Shown piece after piece: positions 11,186 through 24,900 of a stretch of 64,000 nucleotides of DNA. The stretch's first letter is position 1. Each line of letters starts with the position of its first letter. Both the position numbers and the translations under genes were made by a program. Source of the DNA: Diadema setosum (lineage: Eukaryota; Echinodermata; Echinoidea; Diadematoida; Diadematidae); contig NC_092695.1 in the NCBI RefSeq assembly GCF_964275005.1, positions 11,113,697 through 11,177,696 on the forward strand, given 5' to 3'. The notes beneath the pieces were generated by a model. That model ran no database searches. It saw only the letters and a program-made list of their open reading frames with translations, and was not told the origin of the DNA.

Positions 11186-12696
11186 ATGGGGCAGCTTCTG
11201 AGGGAATTCGGATACGGCTGGGTGGTAGTGGCGGGCCGTTTCATCAGCGGCTTTCTGGAGGTAGGTACGGTGAAGAGCTTCGGGGTTCTACTTCCCGACA
11301 TGGTGACGGAGTTGGGCACGTCGTCTGGCAAAATTGGGCTCGCCTTCGGACTTTGTCATGGACTTACGTTTGGTCTCGGTAAGCGTATTGTATTTCTTAT
11401 TATATTCCATTTGGATCCCGTGTGTGGTTGCTTATTGCTTACATAGCCTTCACTGCTTTCGTAGCGGCCATGTAAAGCAGTAATGATGCAAACAATAATC
11501 TTCAAATGAAATGTATTGCACTTATAATTTCTTTTCTTTAAAAATGAGTACCGATGTAGATATTAAGAAGAACTATCCTTTGCTCTGGTTTCACATGTAT
11601 TGGAAAATATTTGACTAAAGGGACAAATTTAAAGTTGATTGTATTTTAAGTAATTCTATCATGGAAGGTTCCACTTAAAGGAAACCAAAGCTCAAAATAT
11701 GTTCGTAATATGAATGTGGATGGAGTGACAGCAGCAATGCTAGGTGATACACATTTGTGAAAGTTTGAGGAAAATCGAACAATCCGTATAAAAGTTAAAT
11801 TACATTGAATTTCGGTGCCGTCATAGCTGGATTTGGATTCCATTATACTTCATGACATCTTTATGGACTTATGTTATGGACAACAGTACAACAAAAATAA
11901 TCCCAATGAATAAAATTCAACAATTTCTCTCTAGCGTAAAGAGCATTTGACTTACCTCTTTCAGAAAGCAGGTGAGACAGTATTACCTGTTGTCAGTAAC
12001 AAGTCGATGGAATGTGTGTATTTTTTCATGACAAATTAAATTCTGTGGAATTCTCCTTTCTTCATTATTTTCCTTATATTGTTGTCCACAATGATGCCAT
12101 GAAGTGTAGTAATGTCCTTACACAGGGACGACTGTATTGTAACTTTAATATAGCATTTGAAAGGATTGTCCATTATTTCTCAAACTTTCACTGACATGTG
12201 TTCTATTGATATTGCTGCTTTCACTCAATCCACATTAATATGTGGGTTCTGCTTTCCTTTAGAAACTCAATCCACATTTATATTTGGGCTTTGTTTTACT
12301 TTAAAAAGCACCAAGATTTTGAATAATGTCACCGATTGTAAAAATAATAATTTGCAGAGAAGACGACAGTCTGCAGGAAATGATTCTTATATGTTGCCCG
12401 TTAACATTGCTGTCAAAAAGTTCATACCATAGAGCAGATAAATTTTCACTTCAACAGAGAAAAAGACACCACTCTATTGCTGTTCACAGGGCCACTAACG
12501 AGCGCCCTCTATAGAGTAACACGAAGCCGACTTGTTATGGTGCTTGGATCGTGTATATCGACGGTATCTCTTGCCCTGGCATCCTTTGCGGCGAATGGAG
12601 ACGAAATGGTGGGAGCCCTAAGTTTCACTGGTGAGTGAGTCAAGGAGGTATTTCATACAGACAAAGTTAGTACACATTCACACACAAACAACACAA

Positions 12697-12735
<39 letters not shown>

Positions 12736-15700
12736 TGGTATGAAAAGCCATGCTTATGACAATCGAGGACAACAATAAAATTATTGAATGGTGCTCAGAA
12801 CATTGATACAGTTCTAAACATGAAGTACCACATTGTATAATGTGCCATGTCAAACTACTGTCTGCTAGATTTATCATCAGTGTGTAAATCTTAAAGGAAA
12901 AGTATAGTTTTGGTTGAGATGGGGCGTGAGTATTTCTTTTTAGATAATGAAAAACTTCTTATGAAAATTTCATAAGAGGTATAACTTTTTCATATGAAAT
13001 AGCATAATACTAAAGAGGGGAAAAAAGTTGATTTGATGAAAATCGGTTTTGAACTGGCTGAGATATCCTAACAAAAGGTGGAACACACCTTTTATTAGGA
13101 TCGCTTTGTTTTGCTTTGTTTTTGGATATCTCAGCCATTTTAAAATCGATTTTTACAAATAAGCTTCGAATTTCTCTTCGAATTGTATGCTTTTAACCAT
13201 TTCATACAATGGTTTCTAAGTATCTAAAAAAAAAAAAGCTTAGAGCTGAATTCTCACTTCATTCAATACTATGCTATCCCTTTAATCCATCTCCTTCATG
13301 AAGTGTTCTTATCCACTGACGTAATTTTCATTTATTATTGAAAGGATGTTGTCATGTTCTTTGATTTTTCTCATTTCTTTTTTTTTTTTCTTTGCTTTTC
13401 CTCATTTTTTTTTTCTTGTTTTCTTTCTTACTTCCAGGACTTGGGTACTCTTTGATGAGTTTGCCAACCATTATGGCTCTGAACAAGATTTTTGGGACCC
13501 GATTTGCCCTGGCATACGGCATAGCTCAGATCGGGCCGGCGGTGGGTATGATCACTCTTCCCGTCATTACGGAACAAATGTTAGGTCTGTATGGATGGAG
13601 AGGGGGGCTCCTTCTCCTCGCAGCCATCAACTTCCATCTGATGATCACGGCAGTGGTGACCCGTGAACCGGAAGACGATCAGGGGATGGGACAACCCCTC
13701 GTGAGGGAGGGTAACGACTCGATTCACCTAGAAGAGAGCAATGGCGGAACGCACGCGGTCTCAGATATCGAGCAACACCATCCCACTGAAGTAGGCGCGA
13801 AAGCTGAGCCCACAACGTCGTCTGCTCTTCATGCTGATTCCCAACAGCTGGACGGAAGTCGAGCCCCTGAAGAAAAACTCAGGACTGCGTCGAAAAAGTC
13901 GATGAAAAGACGAACGTACAAATCATGTGACGATGAGAACAAGGAAATATTGGGAAGCTTTTGCGAAGACAATGGTTACTTTACGTTTAATAATAGCGAT
14001 TCCCTCGTGAAGGATGAACATGCGCAGGTCCTGAACGACAGAGCGCCATATTTAACCGATACAAGCATAGAAAGAACTCGACTCCTCAGTTCAGTATCCA
14101 ATAGGACATCACCACAAGATTCTCTATCGTATGTATGCCGTCCCTGTACAACCTTCACGTCGCACGTTCTCACCCTTTGTAAGTCAGCCCTGCTTTGCGT
14201 CGTGCGGTTCCTGGACCTCTCCCTGATGAGAGACGAACCTGCCATTGTGTTCCTACAGCTCTCGTTCATGCTGCTGGCTACCGTACACGTCGGCTGGATG
14301 ATCTTCCTCGTACCACATGCAGTGGTCAAGGGAATTCCCCTTCACAATGCTGTGCTGCTATCGTCCATCGGTGGAGTCGGTAACCTGATCGGCCGCATCT
14401 TTCAGGGGCCCGTTGTCGACAGGAATCTGATGACCGGTGTGCAGCTGTCCATTCTGCTATCCGTGGTCAACGCGCTGACATTCGCCGTCGACCCTCTGCT
14501 GACCAGTATGCCTGTCCTGAGCGCGAGTGCCTTCGTGGGCGGTATGTGTGCCGGAGCATCGAGTCCACTCATGGTGATCTGTGTCAACGAGACTGTACCA
14601 GTGGACAGGTTTGCGAGCGCGGTGGGGTTGATAGCCCTCATGTACGGCATCGGGGAACCACTTGGCGGCTACCTAACAGGTTCATATCTCGATACACTTA
14701 GGACTGAAAAAAGACCCCTACATGTATATACATTATATTTTGCAAAAATACAAAATAACACCAGTTTTGCTTTGAGGTACGCTATTAACCCTTCCTGCCA
14801 TAAATAGAAATGCACCATATGAATGGTTTTGATCTACTAATGTGAGTTTTCTTAATTATTATAGATAAGAACAACGGAAGAGAATAGTAAGCCATATGTT
14901 TTATAATAAAAAGTAGTCAGAGTGCAGTTCAAAGATCTCTCCGTGCAAATGACGTTGAGCTTTGCTTATATTCACTGGGAGTGCATGAATCACTAAACTG
15001 CTTAGGCCTATGCAGGCAATATTCATAAAATGATTCTAGGTTTTCTTTTTCATCTTACCAATCTCCAAAGTTATCAGCTGCATCTGTTTCACGAAGTGAT
15101 ACCCTCCTTCAAATATTATGCCTTTCAGTTGTGAACTTCACTTTCAATAACTGTTTTAATCCAAGAATAACTGAAAATGCGCGATCCATTAAGCATGGAC
15201 AAATAAGTGTTCGTTATACGGAGGGATGTCTGTTCATATCATTTCTGTGAATCATAAACAGTGCTGATCAGTTTGTACAAAAATAATAACCAAGAAGAAG
15301 GAAAAAGAAAGTACCATTATCTTACTCTTAGCAAACAACAACAAACAAACCCGAACTAACCTTAGCAAAAAATGTGATGCTTACTCATTTGACTGTGTGA
15401 AAATACTCTATGTGATATCTTTGATACAACATCGTGAATATTGAGTTCTAGTCTTCATAATTGCATTTTGCTCATTTGAGAATATTGAATTACATGTATT
15501 TTCTTGATAATAATTCAAATCCGTCTAAGTTTAATTTTTCGTTGATCACGTGATAATATCACTCACTCTCTCTCTCTCTCTCTTTAAAGAAACTTACATT
15601 TTCATATGCTTCATTACGCATGCTTATCATACATTATGTAAAGTAGAGTGAAATGTTAAACATAATGTCGCAGAAAAAAAAGTGCACTTTGAAGTGATAA

Positions 15701-16090
15701 ATTGCATAGGCCTACAATATTTTCATACTTGAGCGAATATCACCTATGGTACCCACAGCTGATTTGAATGTAAACACTATCGACAGACTCAGCAAAGTTT
15801 TATGTTAGATGATTCCCATTTCTAGATGTGACAGCGCGACGATCGTAGAAAGTGTAATATTGGTTGTCCGAGTTGGTCATTACATTTCATATTCTTTAAT
15901 GTTGACTCGTTTCTGTCTTTGTTTTTTTTTCTTTGTGTGTTTACTTTTCTTTGAAGGAATGCTTTCTGACGTGACTCACTCGTACGAGTCTGTCTTTGTG
16001 GCGTTCGGCGGCCTGGAGTTTCTTAAAGCATTGCTGCTCGTCATCGTAGCTGTCATGAACCGGAAGAAGAATGGAAAAACCAGAAGTTGA
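11186..16090 (+). CDS. Monocarboxylate transporter-like protein (SLC16 family, MFS)
   Basis: Four coding exons: 11186-11378, 12490-12630, 13438-14679 and 15957-16090. All donors and acceptors are GT/AG, and all three introns fall after the first base of a codon (phase 1). The spliced protein is about 569 residues, usual for the family. It starts MGQLLREFGYGWVVV, matching the SLC16 signature at helix 1 (GYGWVVV). Exon 3 has FALAYGIAQIGPAVG, like the second SLC16 motif at helix 5. About six helices precede a charged cytoplasmic loop of roughly 150 residues; six more follow, and the tail is short and basic (NRKKNGKTRS). The family moves monocarboxylates or related small molecules with protons across the plasma membrane; the substrate here is unknown. 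The exon 4 junction restores the helix 12 region (GMLSDVTHSYESVF). The gene is intact. Introns 1 and 2 each hold a TTAA-flanked repeat element. The ATG lies 27 bases after an acceptor-like CACAG. Confidence 0.88.
11679..12300. mobile_element. Palindromic MITE flanked by TTAA, in transporter intron 1
   Basis: TTAA lies at 11675-11678 and 12301-12304. The ends are AGGAAACCAAAGC at the left and the complement of AGTAAAACAAAGC at the right. The arms stay complementary far inward: for example AAAGTTTGAGGAAAATCGAA at 11759 matches the complement of about 12150-12190. A local duplication of ACTCAATCCACAT (12225 and 12266) sits in the right arm. The TTAA target and inverted ends suggest a piggyBac-type non-autonomous element (inference). 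Confidence 0.6.
12691..12732. repeat. (CA)n microsatellite
   Basis: Pure ACAC tract just downstream of transporter exon 2. Confidence 0.9.
12895..13281. mobile_element. Palindromic MITE flanked by TTAA, in transporter intron 2
   Basis: TTAA lies at 12891-12894 and 13282-13285. The ends are AGGAAAAGTATAGT and the complement of AGGGATAGCATAGT. The centre is a strong hairpin: AAATCGGTTTTGAACTGGCT GAGATATCC (about 13041-13069) against GGATATCTCAGCCATTTTAA AATCGATTT (about 13123-13153). The length is 387 bp. Ends and target resemble the other TTAA elements of the window, though the interiors differ. Confidence 0.65.
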
Positions 16091-16426
16091 CGATTCACTT
16101 CCTGTGCGATCATCCGGTACATATACACTTGATATCCTCAGGGCTCTTGAAATAGTTTGATTTGGATGAGGAAGGCTTTATAAAAAATCTTAGAATCTGC
16201 CACACTCACTTAGCAACGATTTTGCTCGAACTGTATTCAGTTCCTGTAAAGTGCGTTTGTTTCATATTGTATCAAAGATGAAAAAAAAATATCTTCAACG
16301 TTCTGTTTTTAATTCATTCTTTTTCTTGGGGGTAGATACATTTGGAATGGGCTTCCTAAATTTTTTGCAAAATACATGAAAATGTCAACGGCGTTTAAGA
16401 TTGTGCTCCTTCGACATTCTTAGAGA

Positions 16427-16432
16427 AATAAA
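16427..16432 (+). terminator. Probable polyadenylation signal of the transporter gene
   Basis: AATAAA lies 337 bases after the transporter stop codon. Further AATAAA words occur near 16580 and 16700. Confidence 0.45.
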
Positions 16433-16449
16433 CTAAGCGTGTACCTTGA

Positions 16450-17997
16450 TGCAGTGCTCCATTGCTATGTTATGAATAATGCCAAACTATTTGCAGTCTT
16501 CTGTCTCATAGACCTCTAAGGAAAATTAACATAACAGCATGATATCTATAGTTGTATATTTTCCGTATGGTTGACTGGTAATAAATGATAAATTAACAGA
16601 AATCGATCAAATAACGATGGTGAAATCCGGTGAAGTTCATGTACTAATTTCTACTTTCGTGCAGTCAGCCATTATATTATGACTTCGTAAGTTCATAGGA
16701 AATAAAATGCCAGTAGGTTTTCATGATTGAATTCTAGAATAAATGACGTGGCGCCAGCAAACCTAAACATCGGATGAATTATGCTTGTGTGAAGAAACTC
16801 TGATCGACAGTAACATTCAGCATCTGTTGATACTGTGAAATCTTTGTATGTAGAATGATACAATATTGTGGTACAAGAATTGTCCCTTTATAACAGAGTA
16901 TGATTACCAAAAGTCCAAACACAAGCCTGATGAAAGCGCCATTTCAAAGAAGCATGACAAAATTATTTCATGCAATATGGCATGACCTGGAGTGAATATG
17001 ACTCAACTTTATTTCGTCGACTAATATTCTAATTCTTAAACGACATTATGATGATAACGTAGCAATGTTGATATCTACTGGTTTTATGAAACTGAAGGAA
17101 GTTTGCCATGGCTGCTTGTAAACCATCTGCTTCACCTTGCTCGCTTACGGTATCGTGTTTTCACGAAGCAGTTTGTTCAAGGACGAGTATACCATATCGA
17201 TGGTGAAACCCCCCGTATCATAAATTCTCGAGTGGATTACACACCTAATAAAAGTGGACACGAATGCATAGAAGAAAAAAACTTGTTGGAAAATGCTCTT
17301 TCATATCTCATATTTCCTTTCAAGGGAAATGCAATACGCTGTGAATAACGTCGTTTCATCCTATCATTAACCCCAAGGGAATTATGTGCACATGGTACAA
17401 GGGTGAGAATCTGAACACCTTGCCCCCCTCCCTCGGAGAAGGGAACGCCAGCTCGCCCAGGTTAGGTGTTATTACTGTCATGGACCTGCGTTCACATTAT
17501 AAAAACAATGGCGGCAGGTGCATTTCTTTGTGCTCCAGCACCCACGCTGTTGACGAGTCGAGCAATAAACAGAGACCTACTTATTACAGTCTTAAACATA
17601 ATTATAAAACGGATGGACGTCCGTATAGAAACCGGTGCAAGGAAAATATGTATGATGTTAAGCTTTGAGCGTGTGTATGTGTGTTTAACTTATGTCGTCG
17701 CTTCCTCTTTCAGTGTAACATAACTAAATTATTTCGCTTGCAACATGCTCTTACATGGCTTAAGTAGTCAAACTTTAAGTCCATTATTTCTTTAACATCA
17801 AATCCTTGTTTGTGGGAGAATGATGTGAGATAGGAGAGAGAAAGTGAAAAATATGATACAAAGAGAGGAGAATTATTAGTGTCAAAATGGTAGTAACCAA
17901 CCGCTTAAGAAAACCAACAACTCAGCTCTCATCACATGATACTATCATGACGCAGCTCCATGATTTCTCCATAATGCTATTGCTCTTTTATGTTCTC

Positions 17998-18042
<45 letters not shown>

Positions 18043-18063
18043 TGTATATATATATATTTATAC

Positions 18064-18115
<52 letters not shown>

Positions 18116-19190
18116 GTGTGTGTCTGTGTGTCTGTGTGTCTGTATCAAGAATTAAGGCGGGGTCAACGCAAGCCTGTGATTAAGAGTAATAACTAACGGC
18201 TGAATGACAAATGAGGACATAATTTAAATGTATTGACATTAACAAATATATTTAGAAAGAAACGGAGGTTAATGATGACTTGCTTAAACATAATGCAGTC
18301 CAAATATTGCAAGCATCATGACAAAAACATGACAAGGAGAGCCTTCAAGGCACGTTAAGTAGATAATTTCAGAAAACTCTAATATGCATTAATTCACACA
18401 CGATTTCTATCTTGTGTTGGTACATAATTCCTTGATGGATTCTCAAAATGACATGATTTGTCTAAATAGACGTCTTGGCATTACTTCTTTCCGAGAAGAT
18501 TGGAACCAAATACTGTAATAACAAAAACCACTGGCGCCTTTTTTATCGTAACCATGTGTTAAATTAGCATCAATATATGAACAAATGCAAGTACACTTGT
18601 ACAAATTCACTCAACGACAGCGTTACATGGTTTGGCGAGTGACAGATGTTCACATGTGTTTATCTAAAATAAGTCATTATAGAAAGTGTTTTACTCGGAT
18701 TTTAATACGCAGCTCTTCAGCATTAAAATTATTGATCTCTTCTACATAAGCATTACAGCATGTTAGGATCTATTTCACGGGATCTACAATGTATTTCTAT
18801 CAGCCTTTGGTAACAATGAAGACATGGTTCTATCCAACAAAAAGAGAACATGATCGAGCTAAAATATTACACTTGTCAAATGAGATAGGGACATTAGCGC
18901 GCACGAAAATCCAAAAGTTACAAACTTATAAATAATGATAGCATTCACTTTGACCACAACGGTACAGACTCTTCGCACTGTTGCTGTGTATGTCCCGCAT
19001 GTACATACAGTAAAGTGCGGAATAGGGACATGATTACTACAATACTTGTGTGATGATGATAATCTAAACATTAATGTATATTTCAGTAAATTGACTGCGA
19101 CTCTTTCGAATTGCCATATGCTGTCCAAAATATGTTACCATTCCATTAGCTCCAAAACTCACGGAAAGATACTTTTTCAGAGGCGCAGAT
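16450..19190. other. Gene-free stretch with a large TA microsatellite
   Basis: Open frames at 17103-17348 and 17384-17668 have no recognisable domains and no convincing splice context. (TA)n with a few TACA and TGTA interruptions covers about 18002-18113, then TGTGTC repeats. Nothing else was recognised. Confidence 0.45.
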
Positions 19191-19198
19191 GGCTTTAA

Positions 19199-19745
19199 AG
19201 GTAGGGAATCCCATTTGCATGCCTTAAATGAAGAGATGTATAAATACAAAGGTATGTTGAAGAGAGTATCATTTTAGAAACTCCCATAAAGTATTGAAAG
19301 TGGAAGGTTACATTTAGTACATTTTTATTGACCGTTAGATATTAAATTGAATTTTTTTCGGGGCTCACCATAAATTCCAATACATTACTAGGCTACCTTT
19401 GCAGACCCAGGCACTGCATGTGTGTCCATCATGTATATTTTGTGAAGAAAGTTCATCAAAACTTACAAACATTTCTATACATTCTTGCCACACACTCTAT
19501 ATATTACATCAGCTCTTATACTTTTAGATTTGTGTTTATAGATAAAAAATACAGAAGACTGCAACAAAAAGGCTTAAGTGTGGCTGACACACAGAAATAC
19601 TGAGTAGTTGAGTTTTGTGCATTATTCAAATTGTAGATAACTGTTGACTTCCAAATTTCTCAGCAGTGGACTAAACAAGTCCCCTGAGGTTCATATTTAA
19701 TGTTTTGCTGCATTTTGGGAGGTCTGTGAAAGGTACCCCCTACCT
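19199..19745. mobile_element. TTAA-flanked inverted-repeat element
   Basis: TTAA lies at 19195-19198 and 19746-19749. The ends AGGTAGGGAATCCC and the complement of AGGTAGGGGGTACC match at the first eight bases, and flanking GGCTT/GGCT words also agree. The interior shows no obvious gene. The ends belong to the same TTAA-AGG class as other elements in this window. Confidence 0.45.
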
Positions 19746-19749
19746 TTAA

Positions 19750-21920
19750 GCCACCGCTCATTGAAACAAAACAAAACTAAACAAAACATAGAAGATGATT
19801 CATTTTTCATAGTGATTATCGTAAATCCGTGACATATTGCGCAATAAGCTAGTTCACGTCACAGTTCCAATCTGAGCATGCGTAGACAAAGGCCATTGCA
19901 GATGTTCTCTTGAAATGGATTTGCAACTAAGGTGTTCAAATCTGGCTTCATGACAACTGTGTTATAAATGAACCAGGTGCAGATTGGTATTTACAGGTGA
20001 ATGTGCATTCTTTTCAGCAACATTAACAAAGGCCATTTATGCAGCACTGATATGTAATTTACCACTTCCTGCATGACTGTTTTCAACTGTTCTTCTTGAA
20101 GACTATTCCATGTTTTGCAAAGTCTGTGGTTGGAGAGGTCACTGCAGATTAGTGCTAACTGTGCTGGCTTATATTCTCAAACTCAAGAGTACTCCAAAAT
20201 AACAATTAAAGTTGAAGGCATACAGTGCTGTGCTACAACATGTAAATGTGGGTGGGGGAGAGGGTGAAGCGGAATTGAAACACTGTCTACCCCAAACTGG
20301 CCTGTCTTGTGAAATACAATACGGAAACATAATATGACTGATTTAAATGCTTTAGTTATCCATATCATGGGCAAGTGGTAACGAATATAACACAGGATAA
20401 ATGTAGACTAAGTACTCATACATATTGCTTTGAATACGTAGCAGTAATGTACGAAGTTGAGACTTCCAGATTTCAGATGAAATGGGGCAGCTATACAATC
20501 AAAGAGATTTTAAATCTCTTTGTATACAATAAAGGTTGGTACCCGTAATTAAGGTGCACCATAAACGGTAGTATCATAATCGGCAATGAAACTCTCGACT
20601 GGTCCTGTTATCACAACAACCTGGGATGGATTAGCAAATCATTCATTTCCCCCCTTCATTTCCATCGTTGTTTAGTTTGGCGATTGTAGCAGTCTTAACG
20701 AGCTTATATGCGACATATTTTATATTGGAAAGGAAGAACATGCTCAAAACAAACATGTACAGCTTCAACAGCATAGATTAAAATTTCATTCTGAATGCGA
20801 AACAAACTTGCCAAACAACACAACGTTATAGATACATTTAAAGTGTAAAAATATATTAATATCAACAGCCGTGACATTTTGGACATTTGTAGGCATATAT
20901 TTTCTAATATTGTTCAACCATTTACAAACATAATGTCATTACACTTGATGTCATATATAATTGCCTTCACCGTTCTTACACAATGAGTTATGACGTTTTA
21001 TGAGACAAAATAGTAATAAGACAATTCTTTGACATCTCTGCTCAAAAACAAACAGTATTTCTATCACAGAATATATATTATACTCTTCATAATTCCATCA
21101 TATTATCATCTTGCATGTTAGGCAACCACAATAGATTATGCTGTCACCGGATGTAAATACAGTACTTTTATATGCCAGATGATCGACATAATATTCAAGC
21201 GCATAGTGTAGATGCCTGAGGGTAAAGACCCCCATTTTCAATCTTTCGTATCACAAAATACAGATAGTGAAAGACCACAAGTTTAACTGGAATAAAGGGT
21301 TAAAGCAGTAACTGTATTTCCGTTAACTATGCAACACTGAAGGCACTTTATCTACAAGGACGACTGACAACAATCGTAACGTTTGATGTGTTCCCCACAT
21401 AGCTGAGACCTACACCACATGTAATCCACGTTGGTATAAATGTCGTTCTATGCAGACACAATACTAGTAAAATGTACACGTATACACCTGGTAAATGTAC
21501 ATTTTCTAGTTTCTTCCTGGCACTTTGAAAGTCCTTCTTAATTGGTTCTTACATCTTTACCATTTACCTACTACATTGCACTTCCTGAGTGTAAATGAAA
21601 AAGACAAAGGGTATGCATAAATTTGTATGTGTTTGCCGGGATTTGATACACGATGGTTCCAATTTGTCAAGTGTTTACGTTTACTGCATGACAGGCTACA
21701 ACTCACGGGACTAGAAATATCCAACAAGGTAAACTTACCTCTAAACATTAAGATTTGCGTAAGCAGTTTGTATGTAACCAATATAATTGCGTCTCATCTA
21801 TGGTCATGCGCATTTCCAGAACTCCAGCACCGGAGTAGCTATATCGATAGCGCCTACCAATAGAGGCCAAGTCTTTTACATACGATGAGGGGGTAATCCA
21901 AGGGCCAGTGTACTGCTACT
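19750..21920. other. Gene-free stretch between two convergent genes
   Basis: This is AT-rich DNA between the 3' ends of the transporter (plus) and NLR (minus) genes. A perfect small palindrome, CAAAGAGATTT/T/AAATCTCTTTG, lies at 20500-20522. Part of the right side is probably NLR 3' untranslated sequence. No exon was found. Confidence 0.4.
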
Positions 21921-21926
21921 GACAAA

Positions 21927-24900
21927 CTAGTAAACCTTCAGAAATGACTGCTTGGCCGTTCTGCACAGTCCCTCCACTTCCTGGTCTTCTGGCAGGCAGT
22001 TACCAGCAACCCTAAAACAGAGGAGGAAAACCATCAAATTTTGGTCGAGTTCAAAAGTGGTTTATCTTCCTGTAGCCTGTTTTATGAAGAGTTATAATCG
22101 ATTATATAGTTGATTTCTATCATAAGTCTATGGCACCCTGTGTGGTAAGGAAATTTATAATCGATTGTATATTTTGATAAAATGGGGCCCTGTTTCTGAA
22201 CTACTCATAATCATATACCGTACGCATCAATATCGTACCTTTAAAGCTCCTTTAAAATTTTATACATTTCGTACTTCGATTTTGTATATTCTAAAGGGAA
22301 CATTATATCGTGTGGAAATTGGGAATAATACTGCTGTAAAAATGAACTTAAATGCAAAAAGCGGAAAAGGTCTCAGAACAAGTTCTTTAGTAAATGGAAT
22401 CATATTACAACTATGAAGAATCACACTATCGACCTTTTTTTTTCTGCCTGTGACTAGATTTATCAGGTTTGGTTTCAAAGCGCCACACAGAAACTCTTGT
22501 CATATTTGACAAGATCATTTATGCCGTCAATATCGCTTATATAATTCGAATCCAAAGGGACCAGAGAAAATTACTCCTTTTTACATGTGAATTTCTACTT
22601 ACACAATAGAATTAATATTATGTTCATATCCATATTATGAGGTAGAATATTTCTTCAACCGAGGCAATTGTTCGACTTATGCAGGGCTGATTTTTGGAGA
22701 GTTTGGCTATATATATTCACATAGACATGTAACATTTATTTCCTTCACCAAGTAACATGCATTCAACACGCATTTGTGGTATTTATGACGACGTATCCAA
22801 GATATGTAGATATGAAGAGTACAATTATATACATATAAGAATACCTGAATTCTCTGAGAGACGTCATTCCCTCAAGTGCTGACAGGAGCGCCATGAAACC
22901 TTTACCGCAGGGCTTCAGGTGAAACAGTTCTATGACCTCGATGTGTTGCAAGGATGTGACGGCTCGTGTGAATGACTGAATGGTCGCTAAGCGCACGGAG
23001 AGGGCATCTTTGGCTATTTAGACATTGAGGTAGAAAAGAAAAACAGGCGGACATTTGCAAACATGGCATCATGAAGTATTACTATCCACACGAAAACGAG
23101 CCACCTGATGTCAGAGAACAGCACTGATATGTCCTACTAAGAAAAAAAAACATATAAAATTGAGACATTTTTGAATCACTTAATTTAGCAAACTTCAAAT
23201 AAGACTCTACAAAGTACAGCCTAGAAATTGGTTCAAGACAAAAACAATATACTGGTATACTAAAATCTACTTTACTGCTCCAAAGGTAACTCTTTTATCA
23301 AACTGCATTTCGTTAACGGAAGTAAGCACTCATTCTTCCTGAACAGGATATGTCTCTACGTATTAAACAATAGAAAGGAATGATCCACGGACCACATACA
23401 TAATGCAATCAAGTTGCATCAGTTGGAATCGCTATGAATCACTTGAAAATGCTATGTTAGTACCAGTTCATCTTTGCATATAAAACTGTCTTTCAGAGTC
23501 CAAGGGTACTAATATTAGAGGTCAAAGGTTCAGACTCTTTGCCTGTTCGAAAGAAAAACTGATGCAACAATTGAATGCCTTAAAGTTTCTGCCGATGATG
23601 TATAACTGAATTTATACTTACTGGGCTCCTCATCAACTTTGCCAGTGAGTGAAAGCGAGATCAGTTTTGGAAGATGTCCAAGTGTTGATGTGATGCTCTT
23701 GACGAGCTCATCCCCATTTCGATGCTTGTAGAGGCCCAGGTGTGTCAGTGATCGTACAAACTTGATCTTGGCGGCCAAACGTTTTATGCCACCATCACTG
23801 ACACCACGTAGGTCGAGTCGAAGACGGCCTAGATGGGGACAGGAGAGAAGTCCATCACCGATCTCAGCAGCAGCGGAGTCATCCAGGGGGTTATCGTTGA
23901 GGTCAATAACCTCCATCATGGGAAATCCACGAAGTCGCGCGCCGAAGTCAGCCAGCGTCTGTGGCTCCATTTGCTCGGAGTTCAGGTAGATGCGCCGAAG
24001 ATTTGGAAGATCTGGTAGGATGGAAACGAAACTGCTGTTCACCACGTTACCGCTGACGTCAAGATGTTTCAGATTGGGCTTATCATGGAGCACTCTGGCA
24101 AGAAGACTCATGTGGCTCGACGGAATGTTGTTGCGACTGAGATCCAGCTTCACCAGCTTCCTCCAGTCCGGCGACTCCATAGACTCAAAGAGATCTCTCC
24201 ACTTCTTACATTCTTGAGATATGCCTGTTATGACAAGCGTTTTCACAGAACAGTACCTTAGTCCATTAAGCACCACATTAAGGTAGATTGAGTTAACTTG
24301 CCACTTTTTCAACTCTTCTTTCACTGGAAGGTAGGCCAAAAACTGATTATCAGACAGGTGATCAATGTACTCAAACTCATCTGGATTCCTCTTTGTCAGC
24401 TTCTGTCGAATTGTCGACCAACTTGTCTCATTTAACGACAGATGATTGACCTTCTGAAAAAAGTCTCTCTTCACCTGGGGTAGGAAGTCTCTGAGCAGGC
24501 GAAATTGGTCGTCAAACATTCTGTTCATGTGTATGATTTCCAATGCGTCCACATTAAGACGAGCGTTCGTCGAAATAAGGGCCTCGGCAGGACTATCGTG
24601 GCATGTGCTCCTGCTGTCCACTTCATCGCGCGATGACGGTTGGGCATCTGTGGTCGTGGTCTCCGGAAAGAGGGTCCCTCGACTGCGACGCCTGTCGGGG
24701 CTGTCATTGCTGATAATCTTAGTTGGGTCAGAGTGCTGAAGGAGGTAACCCAGCGTCTTGGCTGTACGTTGCGTGGGAGAGAACAGCCGAATATTACTGA
24801 ACAGTGGTTGCAGGCATTCGTTGAATTTCCCTTCGCACTGGCTCTCATAATTGAGATTCAAACAGAGTTCCGCTATTTCCTGGACCCTTCTACATTCATG

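Noticed and set aside
12157-12514. Plus-strand frames in transporter intron 1
   Set aside because: They lie mainly in the right arm of the TTAA-flanked palindrome and have no domain.
17103-17723. Plus-strand frames downstream of the transporter
   Set aside because: No recognisable motif, no fitting splice sites and no homology that I recognise.
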